Shown: positions 59,700 to 64,000 of the stretch, piece after piece
How positions within the stretch are numbered: position 1 is the stretch's first letter
How the letters are laid out: every line of letters starts with the position of its first letter
Origin: Lytechinus pictus
Lineage: Eukaryota; Echinodermata; Echinoidea; Temnopleuroida; Toxopneustidae
Direction of reading: 5' to 3'
Length of the DNA stretch: 64,000 nucleotides
Assembly (NCBI RefSeq): GCF_037042905.1
Contig: NC_087247.1
Location: 38,643,420-38,707,419 of the forward strand
Notes under the pieces: generated by a model
The model's input: only the letters and a program-made list of their open reading frames with translations
What the model was told of the DNA's origin: nothing
Database searches by the model: none
Made by a program: the position numbers and the translations under genes

Positions 59700-59930
59700 G
59701 AATAATGCATATTCATTACGACGTCATGCATATTGATGAATACGTCATCGCGCATGCGCAGTATCTAGAAATCCCCGTATGTGTGTAGCTGAGAAAGCAA
59801 ACGTCGAACGGTGCGTGCAAGCTCAAAGCGCCGATGCCAGCCGGCTAGCGACTTGTTTACGCTTTGCACACAAGCTACCGGTTCACATCACAGTCACAGG
59901 ACATTATCATCGCATGCAAAGTACGTGAGT
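59700..59930 (+). promoter_or_regulatory. Possible promoter with NRF1 and CRE-like sites
   Basis: GCGCATGCGCA (59750-59760) matches the NRF1 palindrome. CRE-like GACGTCAT (59720-59727) and TACGTCAT (59741-59748) are adjacent. A higher-GC stretch follows and ends in GTAC then gtgagt (59925), a good splice donor on the plus strand. No downstream coding exon recognised. Confidence 0.35.
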
Positions 59931-61610
59931 ATAGTCTACACATATAGACCGAATAGTGCGTGTATGCGAGTATCGATGCACGTTTTGGAATTTTAATTCA
60001 CAAGCAGATGATGAGCAGAGAAAATTGAGGGATGGGGCAGACATGACGTACTCGGCAAGATTTCAACAACAACAAAAAACAGTGACAAAATAGCTATTAA
60101 TTTTGCAGCCCTGCAAGGAAACTTGCATCTCGATTTTTAATAATGAGAAGTTCAGTATTGCTCAGCAGTAAAAGTGTGATTTTTATCTGGGGATATATAT
60201 ATACAGGACCGAACTCTGTGCTATAGACCCAGAGTTATTAATTCTTCTTTATTTGCTTGTTTAAAAAGCACAGTCACATGCAATCATAAAAATATACACA
60301 AAGTACAAATAATAACATGAGTACAGGCAAGATACAATGTGTATTTGGGTCTCATTCCTAAGACGGTATTTACAATGAACGCGTGGGGAATCCGGGAAGC
60401 AAGGTACGTGAAGAAGACTACGCAAACTTGGAGAAGCAGAAGAGAACAGACCAACGTAATGTGTAAGCATGGAGCTATTTATAGCCCCATGGTGTATGAT
60501 TTGTGTATCAATTTCGAGGAGATCAACTCGCTCACACACACTCATGCGAGCCCATGAGCCGGAAAGTTGGGGGCGGCAGAAGAGAGGGTGGTAGCCTTAT
60601 TACCAATGGACAGATCTAAAGCTATATTCTATGGACGGATGGAGCAATCTCCTCGGATGGAGAAATGACTGAAGATCGAGTGAAGAGAATGAATGATGGA
60701 TTGATAGCTGGGCCTGGGTATGGGTGTATTGTATCATCCGCCCGATCATCCGATGGATAGGCCTACTGATAACCCCCCAGGATGGACGGATTGAATGGAT
60801 GAACGAATGGATACCAATGATAAAATGATGAAATAAAATGAATTGGTGGCTGGACAGATGAGCTGGTCATGTAGAAAAAATAGCAGAAAATACGCATTCG
60901 CTCTATGTTTATTTGAGAAAAAAATGTAAATGACTGCTTGTACGTGCTTGGCGGTGAAAATGACAATTACATGGCTCACACTTTGTTTGGGGGCATGAGA
61001 GGAACCACTTGCTACGGTCATCGCAAATAGATTCTCTGCCTCTTTACAAAATGAAATGGAAGTTACAGCACTGTTAGGTATATATGGGTTTCGGGATGGG
61101 TTTACCCCACTTATGCGTACATGATATGATCTTGGTACAGGTAGAGGCAGCTGCATGCATTGGCCTTCATTTTTTTTCATAGTCTTACGGATTAGACGTA
61201 GGCCTATAGCTACCGTTTCGTGTTCTACCAGTGGTATGGGGTAATAGGTACGGCAATATGGGTCGCGGAACAGTTTTCAAAGTGGGGGGGGGGGCTGACC
61301 ATTCAAAATATCACAATCCTAATGTCATTTTTACGTTTTTTGTACACTGTTTTGGAAATAAGTGAGGGGGCCGGGGGGCTGAATTCCCCCAGCCCCCCCC
61401 CCCCCCCGGACCCGCTTCCGCGGCCCCTGAGGCATGGGTTGTAGGGGAGTTGCACCATGGTCGCACCAAGGAGAACTCCTTGGTCGCACACAAAGTGGTC
61501 GCTAGCTACTTCCACATGCTCGTCCCAGCCTCTGCCAAGATTGAAACTTCATAGAGCAAGGAAATTCTGAGATTTGCTATGTAAACAATACCGTACTGTT
61601 TCGGCACGAC
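59931..61610. other. Noncoding DNA, no gene recognised
   Basis: ATGGATGGA-type short repeats at 60630-60820. G/C runs at about 61285-61410 end CCCGCTTCCGCGGCCCCTG, a hAT-like right terminus without an identified partner; a relative lies at 63660-63770. Confidence 0.35.
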
Positions 61611-62480
61611 CAGTGGCGTAACAGGCGAGGGGGGGGGGGCAAGCTGCCCCCTAACGGATTTCACTGGAAAAAAAAAAAAAACGGGGAAAAGGGAGGGATA
61701 TTTTAACAAACATAAGGGTGAAAGGGGAAGGGGAAAGAAAAGGAAAGGAGGAAAAGGGAAGGGCAAGAGAAAAGTGAAAGAAAACGAAGATTTTTTTTTA
61801 ATGGAAAAGGATGGATATCGGACGGAAAAGGAATGAAAGAAGAACATTTGAGAAAGAAAAAATCATTCCGAAATAGGCCTATATTTAATGCAATAGAAAA
61901 CATAGCGGTAAATGAAGGTCGGAATGGAAATAGTCAAAAGCTACATTGGAAATCAAAGAAAAAAGACAAGAAAAAAAATTAATGACACAACCGGGCTGCC
62001 GAGGAATGAAAATAAAGAGTGGGGAAAAAGAAGGACTGCTTACAACATAGTGCTATAAACTTGCTAAATTTTATTCAAATAAGCTACCGGGGCAGTTGCC
62101 CCAGACCCCACGCGGTAGGAGCTCTTCATCTATAACCTTCAAATGGCTCTGTAACGCTCCTTGTAGGGACCATTCCTTTAAGTTCAATCACTGGCCTACA
62201 AGTGGTTCTACACCCAAGAAGTAATAAAATAAATTATAGGAGACAACGTATGATGAAATGAATGGAAACAATGAAATGTCAATTTCGATGGGCAATTTTT
62301 TCTAGCTCGATTTGCTCGCGTGCTGGCGACTTTTTACAAATTTTCCCACATTGCTATGTTTGGCCACCTCAAAATATTCGGTTCAACTGGGTTGAATAAA
62401 TGTAATGTGTAAAAGCTATATTCTGTATATACCTGCGATTTGATTAAAAAACCGGCAATCTGCGAGGTTTAAATGGCTTT
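61611..62480. mobile_element. Partial copy of the 28429-type hAT element
   Basis: CAGTGGCGTAACAGGCG followed by the same G run, GCAAGCTGCCCCC, purine tract, CCGGGCTGCCGAGGA, ACTTTTTACAAATTTTCCCAC and TTTGATATCAAGA blocks in the same order as the two copies in the Penelope-like element. No right terminus found. Confidence 0.75.
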
Positions 62481-64000
62481 GATATCAAGAAGGGGAAAGG
62501 GGCGTCACATAAATAGAGTACATGCAATGTCACTGCATGGCGTACATGTTGGGGGCGGGGGCTTGGGGACCATCCGCCCTCAAGAAAGAAGATCTGTGAC
62601 CAAGATATAGAAATAGAAAAGATGTAGAAATAGAAATTGAGAAAACAATGACATGAAAGAAGGAATAATTTTCTGGATTCCCTCGCTTAGTTCACTCGCA
62701 CAAAAAATAATGTTGTTTGCGTCGAGTTGTTGGGTCATTTAACGCTAAGGCAGTGGCAGCATGGAGTTGAAAGTGTGGGGGCTGAGCAGAAAGGGTGAAG
62801 GGGGCTGGCCATAAAAAAATCACATGGCATTTTTTTGCGTTTTATCTTGCTATATGTTTAAAAGATGTAGAGTAACCCGAACCCCTCAATTCATAGGTTC
62901 CAAAATATGATATGCTGCCGTCGTGAAATAGGGGAAAGAGAATGAAAGAATTATCTGGACTATTGAATACACAACCGAAAGAATACGAGGTCGAGACGGT
63001 CCGAAGTGATAGCTGGGTGTAAATAAACAAAATAAAATACCAACGAAAGTTACACAAAAACAACAACAAAAAACAATCAAAATGGTAGAATACATGAAAA
63101 AGTGGGTGTTATCATTAAAGGGCATAATTATCCTGTAACGCATTTTTAGAGTATATATAGAAAGACGAATTAAATGTTGTATTATATCCGACGCCTTTAG
63201 CTCCACGGCGTCATCAACATTTTACAACTCAGGCGGAAAATAATGTTGAAATCATTATTGATGATAAAGTAAATTTACTCGTCTATATATGGCTTGTAAG
63301 AATAGTTTGGGGCGGGAAAAGCCTACCTTTGGAAGTAAAGATGACATTCTTGTTTGAAAATGATGGGCAGGTCCCGAGGTTTAACGGATATGAGATGCAC
63401 ATTTTTCATGTTGCCGATGAAAATATTCTTGCCTATTATGTTTTCATAAACTCCAGGAGAAAAATGATAATTATACTTGTGAATCCTCACTGAGCGGTAA
63501 TTCGATATGTAGAAGTATATGAATGCACAGCGGCCACGGGGCAATAACTCACAAGTGATATATTTCTTTGAATCTAGGCATATACCAAAATAAAGCTCAC
63601 ACTTCACTTTTGGATTCCTACTTTTTTCCCTTTCTCAAGGGCGCGAAACGGATTGGAAAGTGTGATGGGGTGGGGGCTGCCCATGCAAATAATCATAATC
63701 CGATGGTAACTTTTACGTTTTTTTGCAGCGCGTGGGCCGCAGCCCCTCCCCCCGTTTCCGTGGCCCCTGTAATACTTTGATTATTTGTGACATTAAATTT
63801 TTCTTACGGACCAATTTAATTCATAAGTTTCCGTGTAGCCCTTCTCCCCCTTTTTGGCTGATACGTTTCAAGCATTTCTTTGCTTTTGGAGTTTTACTCT
63901 GCATTTTCTGCATTGTTCATGATAGTTATATGCTTTTACATTCTTTATGTCTAAGTCCTATCTTCATACAGTTAAAACATTGTCAATTGTATTTCAGGCC
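62481..64000. other. Noncoding DNA, no gene recognised
   Basis: A G-run repeat piece related to 61265-61430 at about 63660-63770. A hydrophobic minus-strand frame at 62842-63206 has no family resemblance. Confidence 0.35.

Noticed and set aside
62842..63206. Hydrophobic minus-strand frame (ILIVFCCCFCVTFVGILFC) as the missing P450 anchor exon
   Set aside because: It has an ATG, a membrane-like stretch and possible GT donors, but nothing ties it to the gene and the splice phase cannot be confirmed. I leave exon 1 unassigned.
1..64000. A new defence, secretion or metabolic gene cluster
   Set aside because: Only two unrelated host genes are present; the rest is explained by transposons, satellites and noncoding DNA.

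Overview
This window is eukaryotic nuclear DNA. It is AT-rich, the genes have introns, and it is packed with transposable elements. There is no operon structure, Shine-Dalgarno site or CRISPR array. The gene content (a TMEM168 orthologue and a CYP3-clan cytochrome P450), the mix of repeats (Penelope-like, CR1-like and Tx1/L1-like LINEs, tRNA-derived SINEs, hAT/Harbinger/TTAA MITEs) and frequent tacatgta motifs suggest a marine invertebrate deuterostome. A sea urchin is most likely, but that is an inference from repeat style and not a proven assignment.

Two host genes can be read with confidence. (1) TMEM168, plus strand, has three coding exons (11643-12907, 13302-13576, 14297-14844) that join in phase into a 695-residue multi-pass membrane protein. 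Its soluble C-terminal part carries motifs reminiscent of a caspase/metacaspase-like fold without the catalytic Cys. (2) A CYP3-clan cytochrome P450, minus strand, has eleven phase-compatible exons between 56764 and 44674 that give 511 residues with all hallmark motifs. Only the N-terminal membrane-anchor exon is not found. Its introns hold at least six transposons.

The rest is mobile DNA, much of it nested and datable by target-site duplications (TSDs).
1-3200: three decayed LINE fragments.
4285-6040: a SINE split by a TTAA-flanked MITE, itself split by a hAT element with an exact 8-bp TSD.
6349-8627: inverted-repeat MITEs.
11.5-14.9 kb: TMEM168.
17439-21885: a 4.4-kb terminal-inverted-repeat unit holding a nearly identical 1165-bp tandem satellite, each full unit carrying a tRNA-like sequence and a copy of the right end.
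22-27.5 kb: AT-rich DNA with little recognisable content.
27790-36180: a broken Penelope-like element (RT plus GIY-YIG), split by a 5.5-kb hAT array with an 8-bp TSD, which is itself split by a SINE and by a 2.1-kb element of unknown family with its own 8-bp TSD.
37197-43544: a Harbinger-like, a MULE-like, a TTAA-type and a hAT-like element.
44.7-56.8 kb: the P450 gene.
57-64 kb: an inverted-repeat element with nuclear-receptor-like half sites, a possible NRF1/CRE promoter, and further G-run hAT remnants.

The two genes look independent. I see no gene cluster that works as a new biochemical system. The most unusual objects are the satellite-bearing element, the nested transposon stacks and the possible pseudo-caspase domain of TMEM168.
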